Of a DNA stretch of 64,000 nt, positions 28,357 through 37,593 are shown piece after piece (within the stretch, counting starts at the first letter, position 1; every line of letters begins with the position of its first letter). The position numbers were made by a program, and so were the translations under genes. The DNA comes from DATARH01 sp963847345 (GTDB lineage Bacteria > Pseudomonadota > Alphaproteobacteria > ATCC43930 > CGMCC-115725): the NCBI GenBank assembly GCA_963847345.1, contig CAWJZU010000042.1, positions 62,001 through 126,000 of the forward strand, given 5' to 3'. A model generated the notes under the pieces. It searched no databases. It was not told the DNA's origin and saw only the letters and a list, made by a program, of their open reading frames with translations.

Positions 28357-28586
28357 CGTAAGAATATTCTACCTGCGGGCAGCGTTTCATCGCAAGGCAC
28401 TACCATCGATTAAACGCCCGGCGCTGCGGTTTTTCGAGAAGAACGGCTTATCCGACAATTTTCTAAAAGGCAAGTTATGCGCACTAGTCGGCCAAAATTT
28501 CCGTAATCCCGCTTATGCGACAAATGGAAAAGGCCCTACGCCCGTGGGCGCAACGGCTTTCGTTTCCCTGCGATCGTCATCGCGGC

Positions 28587-31100
28587 TCAGCGATAGGCGA
28601 CCGGCACGTTCCAGATGTCGGCGGCGTATTCGGCGATCGTGCGGTCGGAGGAGAACCAGCCGATCCGGGCGATGTTGAGCGCGGCGGCCCGCCCCCACGC
28701 GCGAGGGCGCGTCCACAGCGCCTCGACCTCTTCTTGCGCCACCCGGTACGAGGCGAAATCCGCCGCGATCATGTACGGATCGATATAGCGGATGCGGTCG
28801 GCGATGTGGCGGAAACGGCCGGGGTCGTCCGGCGAGAACGCGCCGCCCGCGATCGCTTCGAGCGCGGCGGCGAGTTCGGGCGCGGCGGCGATCGCGTCGC
28901 CGGCGTCAAGCCCGCACCGCGCCCTTGCCTCGACCTCGTCGGCCTTCAGCCCGAAGATGAAGATATTTTCCGCGCCGACATGCTCGCGGATTTCGACATT
29001 GGCGCCGTCGAGCGTGCCAATCGTCAGCGCGCCGTTCAGCGCCAGCTTCATGTTGCCGGTGCCCGACGCCTCCATGCCCGCGGTCGAGATCTGCTCCGAC
29101 AGGTCGGCTGCCGGAATGATCACCTCGGCTAGGCTGACGTTGTAATTCGGCAGGAAAACCAGGCGCAGCAGATCGCGGGTCAGCGGGTCGCTATTGATGA
29201 CGGAGGCGATGTCGTTGGCCAGCTTGATGATCATTTTGGCCTGCAAATAGCCGGGAGCGGCCTTGCCGGCGAAGATTTTTACCCGTGGCGTCCAGTTCCC
29301 GTCCGGGTCGGCGCGGATCGCGTGATAGCGCGCCACCGTGTCGAGCAGGTTCAGCAGCTGCCGCTTGTATTCATGGATGCGCTTGATGTGCACGTCGAAC
29401 AGCGCGTCCGGATCGAGCGGTGCCCCGGTGTGCTCGCGGACGAAGCGGCTGAGCGCGGTCTTGTTGGCGCGCTTGACCGCGGCGAGCTTCTCGACCACCG
29501 CCGGATCGTCGGCCCGTTCGGCGAGGAGCGACAGCGCCGTGGTATCATCGAGCACCTCCTCGCCGCAGATTTCGCGCAACAGCCGGGTCAGCCTCGGATT
29601 GGCCTGGTGCAGCCAGCGCCGAAAGGTGATGCCGTTGGTCTTGTTGGTGATGCGCTCGGGGTAAAGCCGGTGCAGATCGGCGAAGACGGTTTCACGCAAC
29701 AGTTTGGTGTGCAACGCCGAAACGCCGTTGACGCGATGCGATCCGATAAACGCGAGATGGCCCATCCGAACGTGGCGGCCGTCGGCTTCGTCGATGATCG
29801 AGAGCGCCGCTTCGTCGACGGGGCCCGATATGCGTTGGCGCGCCGCTTCGAGATGCTGCGCATTGATGCGATAGATTATCTCAAGATGGCGCGGCAGCAC
29901 GCGCGCGATCAATTCGACCGGCCAGCGCTCAAGCGCTTCGGGCAACAGCGTGTGGTTGGTGTAGCCAAACGTATCGACGGTTGCGAGCCACGCCGCGTCC
30001 CACGGCAACCCGTAAACATCGAGCAACAGCCGCATCATTTCGGCGATCGCGATGCTCGGGTGCGTGTCGTTCAGCTGAATCGCCGCGTGTTCGGATAACG
30101 ACGGCAGGTCGTTGTACGTTTGCAGGTGGCGGCGCAGGATGTCCTGCAGCGAGGCCGAGACGAAGAAATATTCCTGCCGCAACCGCAATTCGCGACCCGA
30201 GGCGGAGGTGTCGCTCGGATAAAGGATTTTCGAGATCGCCGCGGCGCGGGCCTGGTCCGACAGCGCGCCGACATGATCGCCCTCGTTGAACAGTTCGAGA
30301 CGCAGCGGATCAACCGCGCGCGCCGACCACAGCCGCAGCGGGTTCACGTGCCTGCCGCGCCAGCCAACGATCGGGGTGTCGTAGGCCACCGCCTCGATCG
30401 TCTCGTCGGGGCGCCAAACCGGCCGCACCCGTCCAGGCACCACCTCTCTCGTTTCGATCCGGCCGCCGAACTGGACATCGTAGACGGCCTCCGGCCGCGC
30501 GAACTCCCAAGGATTGCCGAAAGACAGCCAATCCTCGGTAATTTCCTGTTGCCAGCCGTCGCGAAACACCTGGTGGAACAGCCCGTGGTCGTAGCGGATG
30601 CCGTAGCCGAAGGCCGGTATGCCGAGGCTGGCCATGCTTTCCATCAGGCAGGCGGCGAGCCGGCCCAGACCGCCATTGCCGAGCGCCGCATCGGGCTCGG
30701 CTCGGCGCATCCGGTCGAGATCGACGCCGAGATCGCCGAGCGCCGCGCCGACCGTCTCGGTCAGGCGCAGATTTTCGACCACATCGGCGAACAGCCGGCC
30801 GATCAGGAATTCGAGGGACAGATAATAGACGTGCTTCTTGCCCCCGGCGCGGCTCGCGCGGTTCACCGCCAGCCAGCGATGGACGACCCGATCGCGCAAG
30901 GCGAGCGCCGTGGCGACGAACCAGTCGCGAGCGGTCGCGCTGTCGCCGTCCTTGCCGACCGCGAGCGCCAGCTTGGCGAGCACGCTTGCCTTGAACGCCT
31001 CCACATCGGCGTCCGTCGCCGGGTTATCAGGAATCGGGGCCGAGTCGCCGCGGCCGGGATTGCCGAACATCAACACGAAATCGGGCAGGTCTTTGGGCAT
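28587..31100 (-). CDS. glgP: Glycogen/starch/alpha-glucan phosphorylase
   Basis: PLP-dependent enzyme releasing glucose-1-phosphate from glycogen, about 837 residues and intact. Start ATG 31100 (MPKDLPDFVLMFGNPG); the open frame extends to 31154 without a better start. Conserved blocks are KKHVYYLSLEFLIGRL, ALGNGGLGRLAACL, GYGIRYDHGLFHQ, IQLNDTHPSIAIAEMMRLL, VDTFGYTNHTLLPEALE, FDVHIKRIHEYKRQLLN, and the PLP-lysine segment EASGTGNMKLALNGALTIGT near residue 680. It stands alone here; no other glycogen genes (glgA, B, C, X) are in the window. Confidence 0.96.
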   Translation of the reverse strand: MPKDLPDFVLMFGNPGRGDSAPIPDNPATDADVEAFKASVLAKLALAVGKDGDSATARDWFVATALALRDRVVHRWLAVNRASRAGGKKHVYYLSLEFLIGRLFADVVENLRLTETVGAALGDLGVDLDRMRRAEPDAALGNGGLGRLAACLMESMASLGIPAFGYGIRYDHGLFHQVFRDGWQQEITEDWLSFGNPWEFARPEAVYDVQFGGRIETREVVPGRVRPVWRPDETIEAVAYDTPIVGWRGRHVNPLRLWSARAVDPLRLELFNEGDHVGALSDQARAAAISKILYPSDTSASGRELRLRQEYFFVSASLQDILRRHLQTYNDLPSLSEHAAIQLNDTHPSIAIAEMMRLLLDVYGLPWDAAWLATVDTFGYTNHTLLPEALERWPVELIARVLPRHLEIIYRINAQHLEAARQRISGPVDEAALSIIDEADGRHVRMGHLAFIGSHRVNGVSALHTKLLRETVFADLHRLYPERITNKTNGITFRRWLHQANPRLTRLLREICGEEVLDDTTALSLLAERADDPAVVEKLAAVKRANKTALSRFVREHTGAPLDPDALFDVHIKRIHEYKRQLLNLLDTVARYHAIRADPDGNWTPRVKIFAGKAAPGYLQAKMIIKLANDIASVINSDPLTRDLLRLVFLPNYNVSLAEVIIPAADLSEQISTAGMEASGTGNMKLALNGALTIGTLDGANVEIREHVGAENIFIFGLKADEVEARARCGLDAGDAIAAAPELAAALEAIAGGAFSPDDPGRFRHIADRIRYIDPYMIAADFASYRVAQEEVEALWTRPRAWGRAAALNIARIGWFSSDRTIAEYAADIWNVPVAYR

Positions 31101-31254
31101 GGCATCAACATACTTGCAAGCGCCGGGCCATAATCGGCGCGGCGCGATCGCCAATTCTGTCGTGGGATGATAGATGCGATTTGCTGCAAGATAATAAAGC
31201 TGTGACAGCGCGGTGACGACCCTAAACGGGCGAGCGCGGACCCTTCATCCCGAG

Positions 31255-31647
31255 TCAAACTGTCGGCCGCCAGATTCCATCGACGACATACGCTTCGTCC
31301 ATGCCGGGCCAGGGCGGCATCGTCACCCCGACCGCCTCGATTGCCTCCTCACCGTCGGAACGGAACTGAAAACTCGTTCCGGCCGGTATCGCGACCGACA
31401 GACCGGGAACGAGGTCGACAATCTCCTCGTGCGCCGAATCGCGCCGCCACATCCGCCCGCTTCCGCGGGTGACGTACCAGATTTCCTCGACAGAGCGGTG
31501 GGCCACCGCCCACGAGACCGTCCCGGGCGCCAGTGTGAACAGGGCCATGCTGCCGTGCGCGGTGGCGCAGAGGATGCGCACTTCGGAGCCGTCCGGGGCG
31601 ATGGCGTTCGGCAGCGCGGCCGCGATTCTGGTGCAGAAATCGGTCAT
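31255..31647 (-). CDS. Cupin-domain protein
   Basis: Small beta-barrel protein of 130 residues from ATG 31647. Cupin motif 1 is recognisable around HRSVEEIWYVTRGSGRMWRR, with a conserved histidine and glutamates. Motif 2 follows as LVPGLSVAIPAGTSFQFRSD, where the usual second histidine is not evident, so metal binding may be altered. The C-terminus runs AVGVTMPPWPGMDEAYVVDG. Probably a cytosolic sugar- or polyketide-related binding or isomerase-like protein; the actual role is unknown. A 3-kb open frame on this strand continues upstream but is antisense to the histidine kinase. Confidence 0.8.
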   Translation of the reverse strand: MTDFCTRIAAALPNAIAPDGSEVRILCATAHGSMALFTLAPGTVSWAVAHRSVEEIWYVTRGSGRMWRRDSAHEEIVDLVPGLSVAIPAGTSFQFRSDGEEAIEAVGVTMPPWPGMDEAYVVDGIWRPTV

Positions 31648-31935
31648 TTGACGTATCCCTGTGCCCCAGCTTCCGTTGTCGCGGTATTGCTCCCTCCGCC
31701 CACCCTGGTCAATATTGATCCACCCGGATGAGACAGATGCCTGTCGCATCGCGCGAATCGGTGATCCCCGCCGCAGCCAAAGGGGCGAGTGGTGTTGGCC
31801 GGGACCCGCTGCGAAATACCGTGCCGGTTCATGCGTTGCGGCGTTAGTCTCGGGATGAGAGCGCTGCGGCGCAGGCGGCTTCGCGCGTGATTGCTCCGTG
31901 TCGGAGCCGGACCAAACTTTCCGGCGCGGGACAGG

Positions 31936-34116
31936 ATGAAGAGCGCAATGAGTGGCTTTCGGCGTTCGATGGGGAGGGCGTTGCCGGACGAAAGGCGGGA
32001 CGAGATACGGACGACCGAACAGCATTTTCGGCGGGCGCAGGAAGCGGGCGGAATCGGCACCTGGGAGTGGCGCCTGGGAACGGGCCGCATGCTGTGGTCG
32101 ACACAGATGTTCCGCAATCTGGGTTTGTGCCCCGATTCGACCGGTGCGCCAGTCGGAACCGACGGTGTCGCCGCGGTTTCCGACGAGCGGCTGCTCGCCG
32201 TGGCACATCCCGACGACCGCGCGCGGGTCGCTGCCCTGCTCGCCGAATACGCCGGACGGGCCGGGTCGATGCGGATCGAATACCGGACCGTACGGCAGGA
32301 TGGCGCGGTCCACTGGATCGTGCTTCTTGGCGAGGTGATGGCCGACGCGACTGGCCGTCCGGAAACGATGCTCGGGATTTCGATCGACAGCACGCGCCGC
32401 CGCGAGGTCGTCGAGGCGGCCGCGGCGGCGCTGCGCGACCGCGAGCGCCGGTTGCGCGAGGTGAACGAGGATTTGGCGCAGCTCGCCAACCGGCGCACCC
32501 GTCAGCTCGACGCGAGCCGCGCCCAGATCCAGGCGATCTACGACAATTCCCCGGATTGGCTGAGCCTGTTCCGTGCCACCGCTGACGGCCGGTTCGTCTA
32601 TGAGGATCTCAACAACGCGACTGAGCGCGCCTACGGACTGTCGCGCGAACAGGTGGTCGGCCGCCCGGTGGAGGAAATCCTCGGCGTCGAGCAGGCGCAG
32701 GTCCCGATCAGCCTTTTCCGGGCGTGCATCCTGACCGGCAAAAACCAGCGCTATACGGCGCGCCGCACAATGGCCGGCGTGACGCGCACGATCGATGTCA
32801 TGTTTGCGCGCGTACCGGAGAAGCACGAGGGCGACTGGCTGATCATGGCCACGGCCCGCGACATCACCGAACGCGAGGCGATCGAACAGCAGCTCCGGCA
32901 GGCCCAGAAGATGGAGGCGCTGGGGCTGCTGACCGGCGGCGTCGCGCACGATTTCAACAATCTGCTGACCGCGATTATCGGCAATCTCGAACTGCTGGGT
33001 CCGCTCACGACGGGCGACCCGGCTGCGGAACGGCGCGTCGTGGCGGCACAGCGTGCGGCCGAAAACGGCGCCAGGCTGACCGAGCAGCTCCTGGCGTTTT
33101 CGCGACGCCAGCATCTGCAGCCGCGCCCGGTCGATCTGAACGCGATCGTCGCGGAATTGCGCGAGATGCTGGCCCGAACGATCGGTCCGGCGATCACGGT
33201 GCGCCTCGATGTCAGCCCCGATCTTTGGCTTGCGCTGATCGACCCGGCACAGATCGAGACCGCGATCCTCAATCTGGCGATCAATGCGCGGGACGCGATG
33301 CCGTCCGGAGGCGAATTGGCGTTCGAGACGCGCAACCTGCCCGCCGGAAGGGGCGCTCCGGCGGAGCTTGCCGGCCAGGACTGCGTCGGCCTCAGCGTCC
33401 GCGACACCGGCACGGGAATGTCGGAGGAGGTGCTGCGTGCGGCGGTCGAGCCGTTCTTTACGACCAAGGAACCGGGCAAGGGCTCGGGGCTGGGCCTCAG
33501 CCAGGTCTATGGAACGGTGCGGCAGTCGAATGGTGCGATGGAGATTGAAAGCCGGATCGGCGCCGGGACGGTGGTGCACTTGTTTCTGCCGCGCGCATTC
33601 GCCGAGCCGGCCATCGCGGCACCTCCCCCAGCGCGCGCACCGATCGCCGCCGAGCCGACCGGCGGACGCGTTCTGCTCGTCGACGACAACCCCGGCGTGC
33701 GCGAGATCACGGCGCAGATCCTGCGGCAATGCGGGTTCACGGTTGCGGATGTCGCGAGCGGACAGGCGGCTCTCGACGTACTCGAACGCGGCGAGGTGTG
33801 CGACCTGCTGGTCATCGACATCGCGATGCCCGGCTTGAGCGGCGTCGAGACGGTCGCCCGGGCGCGCCGCCGCCGGCCGGAACTGCGGGTTCTCTATATG
33901 ACAGGCTATGCCGATGCCGGTGGCGCGCCGCCGGACACCGGCGGAGAGAAGCTGTTGAAGAAGCCGTTTCGTCTCCACGAGCTGCGCGGCGCGGTCCGCG
34001 AGGCGCTCGAAAACTCTCCTGACGCCGAGAGTGCCGCGCCGGTGGACGCGCGGCCTGCGCCGCAACGGGTGTCGCCCAAGGAGCCACAGCGGGATGAAAC
34101 AGCAATCGGCGGGTAG
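31936..34116 (+). CDS. Hybrid sensor histidine kinase (PAS-PAS-HisKA-HATPase-REC)
   Basis: Probably cytosolic hybrid kinase of about 726 residues; no transmembrane helix is seen. A PAS/PAC-like domain (IGTWEWRLGTGRMLWSTQMF; IDSTRRREVVEAA) is followed by a coiled helix and a second PAS (IYDNSPDWLSLFRATADGRF; ARDITEREAIEQQ). The H-box GGVAHDFNNLLTAIIGNLEL has His 338. The N, G1 and G2 boxes are NLAINARDAM, DTGTGM and GKGSGLGLSQVYG. A receiver domain begins at RVLLVDDNPG, with phospho-acceptor Asp 628 in VIDIAMPG. The chosen start ATG 31936 has GGACAGG upstream; ATG 31948 is also possible. No separate response regulator is adjacent, so its output partner is unknown. Confidence 0.92.
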   Translation: MKSAMSGFRRSMGRALPDERRDEIRTTEQHFRRAQEAGGIGTWEWRLGTGRMLWSTQMFRNLGLCPDSTGAPVGTDGVAAVSDERLLAVAHPDDRARVAALLAEYAGRAGSMRIEYRTVRQDGAVHWIVLLGEVMADATGRPETMLGISIDSTRRREVVEAAAAALRDRERRLREVNEDLAQLANRRTRQLDASRAQIQAIYDNSPDWLSLFRATADGRFVYEDLNNATERAYGLSREQVVGRPVEEILGVEQAQVPISLFRACILTGKNQRYTARRTMAGVTRTIDVMFARVPEKHEGDWLIMATARDITEREAIEQQLRQAQKMEALGLLTGGVAHDFNNLLTAIIGNLELLGPLTTGDPAAERRVVAAQRAAENGARLTEQLLAFSRRQHLQPRPVDLNAIVAELREMLARTIGPAITVRLDVSPDLWLALIDPAQIETAILNLAINARDAMPSGGELAFETRNLPAGRGAPAELAGQDCVGLSVRDTGTGMSEEVLRAAVEPFFTTKEPGKGSGLGLSQVYGTVRQSNGAMEIESRIGAGTVVHLFLPRAFAEPAIAAPPPARAPIAAEPTGGRVLLVDDNPGVREITAQILRQCGFTVADVASGQAALDVLERGEVCDLLVIDIAMPGLSGVETVARARRRRPELRVLYMTGYADAGGAPPDTGGEKLLKKPFRLHELRGAVREALENSPDAESAAPVDARPAPQRVSPKEPQRDETAIGG

Positions 34117-34175
34117 AGGCTGCGAGCGCGCCACGCCAGATTGCTCCCCATCAGGACTGCAATTTATGTCAGGGT

Positions 34176-35269
34176 ATGGGGCTTGCGATGCTGAACACCG
34201 AACAATGCTGGGCTTCCGTGACGGCGCGCGACGCGGCGGCGGACGGGGCGTTCGTCTACGCCGTGCGAACCAGCGGCGTCTACTGCCGGCCGGCCTGTCC
34301 ATCGCGGCTGCCGCTGCGCAACAATGTCGCATTTTACGAAACCACAGCCGCGGCCGAAGCTGCCGGGTTTCGCGCATGCAAGCGCTGTCGGCCGAGCGAA
34401 AGCTCGGTGGCCGAGCGGCACGTCGCGGCAATCGGCCGGGCCTGTGCGCTGATCCGCGAGCGCGACACGATGCCGAGCCTCACCGAACTGGCCGCGGCCG
34501 CCGGCATTAGCCGGTTTCATTTTCATCGCGTTTTTAAACAGATCACCGGTACCACCCCGCGCGAGTGGGGCAAGGCGCGCCGGATCCGGCGCTTCGCCGA
34601 ACTGCTCGACGGCGGCGAAAGCGTCGCCAGCTCGGTCTATGCCGCCGGCTTTGGCGCCAGCTCGCGGGCGTATGAGGCGGCGCCGAACGGGCTCGGCATG
34701 ACCCCGGCGACACGGCGGCGCGGGGGTCAGGGCGAAACGATCCGCCATACGATCGTGCCGACCCCGCTCGGGTACGCGATCGTCGGCGCCACCGAGCGCG
34801 GCATCTGCATGACCGCGCTCGGCGACGATCCGGCAAGGCTCGAGGCCGAGCTGCGCCGGCGCTTTCCGGCGGCGGCCTTCGCCCCGGCGGATGCGGTGCT
34901 GGCCGAATGGGCGGAGCGGATCGTCGGGTTCATCACCCGGCCGGGCGCGCAGCCCGACCTGCCGCTCGACATCAGCGGCACCGCGTTCCAGGCGATGGTG
35001 TGGCGCGCGCTGCAAAAGATCCCGCCTGGGCACACGACGAGCTACGGCGAGATCGCCGCCGCGCTCGGTCGCCCGACGGCAGTACGGGCCGTTGCCCGCG
35101 CGATCGCCAGCAACAACCACGCCGTGCTGGTGCCGTGCCACCGCGTCGTGCGCGGCGACGGCGCGCTGTCCGGCTATCGCTGGGGCGTCGAGCGCAAGCG
35201 CGCCCTGCTCGACCGCGAGCGGGACGCGGTCGCAGCCGGCGAGCTAGCGCGAACGCGGACGGCGAATGA
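34176..35269 (+). CDS. ada: Ada-type bifunctional DNA alkylation repair regulator/methyltransferase
   Basis: Repairs methyl-phosphotriesters and O6-methylguanine and activates transcription when methylated. Domains in order: N-terminal Zn/Cys domain (YAVRTSGVYCRPACPSRLPL; FRACKRCRP), an AraC-type helix-turn-helix (LTELAAAAGISRFHFHRVFK), and a C-terminal methyltransferase with active cysteine in VLVPCHRVVRGDG. The open frame runs on to 35636, but homology ends around residue 350. A TGA at 35267-35269 in another frame overlaps the next ATG (ATGA), so I suspect one more frame break near the 3' end and give 35269 as the likely stop. It sits upstream of, and overlaps, an oxygenase gene that probably belongs to the same adaptive response. 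Confidence 0.88.
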
Positions 35270-35965
35270 GGCGGCCCGGCGATCCCGAATGGGAGGCGGC
35301 GCTCGCCGCGATCGACGAGAGCGGATACGCGGTGCTGCCGGGCCTGCTCGACGCCGCCGAATGCCGCGAATTGGCGGCGCTGTACGACGACGACGCGGCG
35401 TTCCGCTCACGGGTCGTCATGGCGCGGCACAATTACGGACGCGGCGAATACAAATATCTGCGCTATCCGCTGCCTTCGGCGGTCGCGGCGCTGCGCGCGG
35501 CGCTCTATCCGCGATTGGCGCCGCTCGCCAACGAATGGCATCGGCGGCTGCGCCTGGAGCCGCGCTTTCCGGCCGATCTCGACGCCTGGCTCGCGCGCTG
35601 TCACGAGGCCGGGCAGCGTGCGCCCGACGCCGCTGATACTGAAATACGAGGCGGGCGACTACAACTGCCTGCACCAGGACCTTTATGGCGAACACGTCTT
35701 CCCGGTACAGGCGACGATCCTGCTTAGTTCCCCCGGCGACGATTTCGCCGGAGGAGAGTTTGTGCTCGTAGAGCAGCGCCCCCGCATGCAGTCGCGCGCC
35801 GAAATCGTGCCGCTCGGTCTCGGCGACGCCGTGATCTTCGCCGTTAATTTCCGCCCGGTGGCCGGCGCACGCGGCGACTACCGTGTCGCGATGCGCCACG
35901 GCGTCAGCCGCGTGCGCCGAGGCCGCCGGTTTACCCTCGGCATCATTTTCCATGATGCGGCTTGA
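35266..35965 (+). CDS. 2OG-Fe(II) oxygenase, one frame break
   Basis: Iron/2-oxoglutarate-dependent dioxygenase of about 232 residues. The Fe ligands are visible: HxD in NCLHQDLYGEHVFPVQ, the distal His in RVAMRHGVSRV, and the 2OG-binding arginine in RGRRFTLGIIFHD. The N-terminal half (AVLPGLLDAAECRELAALYD; VVMARHNYGRGEYKYL) is in the frame of ATG 35266; near 35617 one extra base moves the text to RPTPLILKYEAGDYNCL. Not a canonical AlkB by motif spacing, but the gene overlaps ada by four bases, which points to alkylation-damage repair or protein hydroxylation under the same control. Confidence 0.85.
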
Positions 35966-36040
35966 GCCACGCCGCGCGGTTGCGAGCGCTGCCGGTCGCG
36001 GTTTAAATGAACGCACCCGCTTTCGATCCGAGGCAAGCGC

Positions 36041-36304
36041 ATGTCTGACGCGCACGGCGACGCGACGATCCGGCCCGACAGCACGCTCGACGCGACGGGC
36101 CTGTTGTGTCCGCTGCCGGTGTTGAAGGCGCGGCGGGCGCTGAAAGCGGTGCCGCCCAGCGGCATCCTCGAAGTGCTCGCGACCGATCCCGGCGCGACAA
36201 AAGATTTCGAGCATTTCTGTCAGACGACTGGTTGCGAGCTGGTGGAATTCAGTGAACAGCCCGGCGGGGTTCTGCGGTTTCTGCTGAAGAAGCCCCCGTC
36301 CTAA
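36041..36304 (+). CDS. TusA-family sulfur carrier
   Basis: 87-residue sulfurtransferase-fold protein. The motif LDATGLLCPLPVLKARRALK has the active-site Cys at residue 23 in the CPxP context, followed by PGATKDFEHFCQTTGCELVE. It passes persulfide sulfur to tRNA thiolation, molybdenum cofactor or other acceptors; which role is not evident. Start ATG 36041 has GAGGCAAGCGC upstream. It is 75 bases after the oxygenase and 52 before the alcohol dehydrogenase gene. Confidence 0.9.
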   Translation: MSDAHGDATIRPDSTLDATGLLCPLPVLKARRALKAVPPSGILEVLATDPGATKDFEHFCQTTGCELVEFSEQPGGVLRFLLKKPPS

Positions 36305-36356
36305 CCCACGGGGTAGACGCTATCCCGATGTATCCGGGTTTGAACGGGAGGAGCGA

Positions 36357-37517
36357 GTGGCCGCTCTGATCACCACACCGCGCCTGATGGCGGTCGGCGG
36401 CGGCGCCTTGGCCGATCTGCCGGCGCTAATGGGCCGTCTCGGCCTCGCACGGCCGCTGATCGTCACCGATCCCTATATCGCCGGGTGCGGCATCCTCGAC
36501 CGCGCGACGGCGCTGCTCGATGACGCGCGCATTCCGTGGGCCGTCTTCAAGGACACGGTGCCCGACCCGACCACCGACGCGCTCGCCGCCGGCGTCGCGC
36601 GGATGCGCGAGGGTGATTACGACAGCCTTGTCGCGATTGGCGGCGGCAGCTCGATCGACACCGCCAAGGGCATGTCGGTGCTCTATGCCAATGGCGGCAC
36701 GATGCGCGACTACAAGGTGCCGAACGAGATCCCGCTTGCCGGCCCGCCGGTTGTCGCGATCCCGACCACCGCCGGCACCGGCTCCGAGGTCACGCGCTTT
36801 ACGGTCATCACCGACACCGAGACCGACGAAAAGATGCTGATCGCCGGTCTCGCGTGCTGTCCGGCGGCGGCGATCGTCGATTACGAGCTGACCCTGACGA
36901 TGCCGCTCAGACTCACCGCCGATACCGGCATCGACAGCCTGACGCACGCGATCGAGGCCTATGTCAGCCGCCGCGCCAACCCGTTCGCCGACGGTCTCGC
37001 GAAAAGCGCGATGGGTCTGATCGCCCGCAACATCCGCACCGCCTGCGCCGAGCCGGACAACCGCGCTGCGCGCGAGGCGATGATGCTCGGCGCGACGAAT
37101 GCCGGGATGGCATTCTCGAACGCCAGCGTCGCGCTGGTCCACGGCATGAGCCGTCCGATCGGCGCGTTTTTCCATGTGCCGCACGGTCTGTCGAACGCGA
37201 TGCTGTTGCCCGAGATCACCGCATTCTCGGCCCCCGCCGCGCTCGACCGCTACGCCGATTGCGCCCGCGCGATGGGCGTCGCCGACGAGAACGAGGGCAG
37301 CCAAGCCGCCGTCGCCCGCCTCATCGACGAGCTGCGCCACCTCAACGCCGACCTGAAGGTGCCGAGCCCGCGCGCCTACGGCATCGACCGCGCGCGCTAC
37401 GAGGAACTGCTGCCGGTCATGGCAAGCCAGGCGCTGGCGTCGGGATCGCCCGCCAACAACCCCCGCGTGCCGACCGCCGACGAGATCATCGACCTGTACC
37501 GGCGGGTTTACGAGTAG
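36357..37517 (+). CDS. Iron-containing alcohol dehydrogenase
   Basis: Fe-ADH family NAD(P)-dependent oxidoreductase, 386 residues, intact. GTG start 36357 is supported by GGGAGGAGCGA just upstream. Family motifs: VAIGGGSSIDTAKGMSVL, PTTAGTGSEVTRFTVITD, TADTGIDSLTHAIEAYVS (metal ligand His), VHGMSRPIGAFFHVPHGLSNA (two further His ligands). Likely acts on a primary or secondary alcohol, lactaldehyde, or a hydroxy acid. No aldehyde dehydrogenase neighbour narrows the substrate. Confidence 0.92.
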   Translation: MAALITTPRLMAVGGGALADLPALMGRLGLARPLIVTDPYIAGCGILDRATALLDDARIPWAVFKDTVPDPTTDALAAGVARMREGDYDSLVAIGGGSSIDTAKGMSVLYANGGTMRDYKVPNEIPLAGPPVVAIPTTAGTGSEVTRFTVITDTETDEKMLIAGLACCPAAAIVDYELTLTMPLRLTADTGIDSLTHAIEAYVSRRANPFADGLAKSAMGLIARNIRTACAEPDNRAAREAMMLGATNAGMAFSNASVALVHGMSRPIGAFFHVPHGLSNAMLLPEITAFSAPAALDRYADCARAMGVADENEGSQAAVARLIDELRHLNADLKVPSPRAYGIDRARYEELLPVMASQALASGSPANNPRVPTADEIIDLYRRVYE

Positions 37518-37551
37518 TACGCTCCGGACTGCGATCGCGGCTTAGTAGCTT

Positions 37552-37579
37552 CGTAGGATGGGCTGAGCGAAGCCCATCT
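37552..37579. repeat. Palindromic repeat, half unit
   Basis: CGTAGGATGGGCTGAGCGAA followed by GCCCATC is a short inverted repeat with the same layout (GTAGG, G-rich arm, GAGCGAAG core, C-rich arm) as the units at 9932-10010 and 12307-12400. It lies between two convergent genes and might also help terminate transcription. Confidence 0.55.
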
Positions 37580-37593
37580 CTGTCCGCGGCCGT

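Noticed and set aside
31648..34431. Long minus-strand open frame upstream of the cupin
   Set aside because: It is antisense to the hybrid histidine kinase and ada; the translation is Arg/Pro/His-rich without domains, as expected of a high-G+C shadow.
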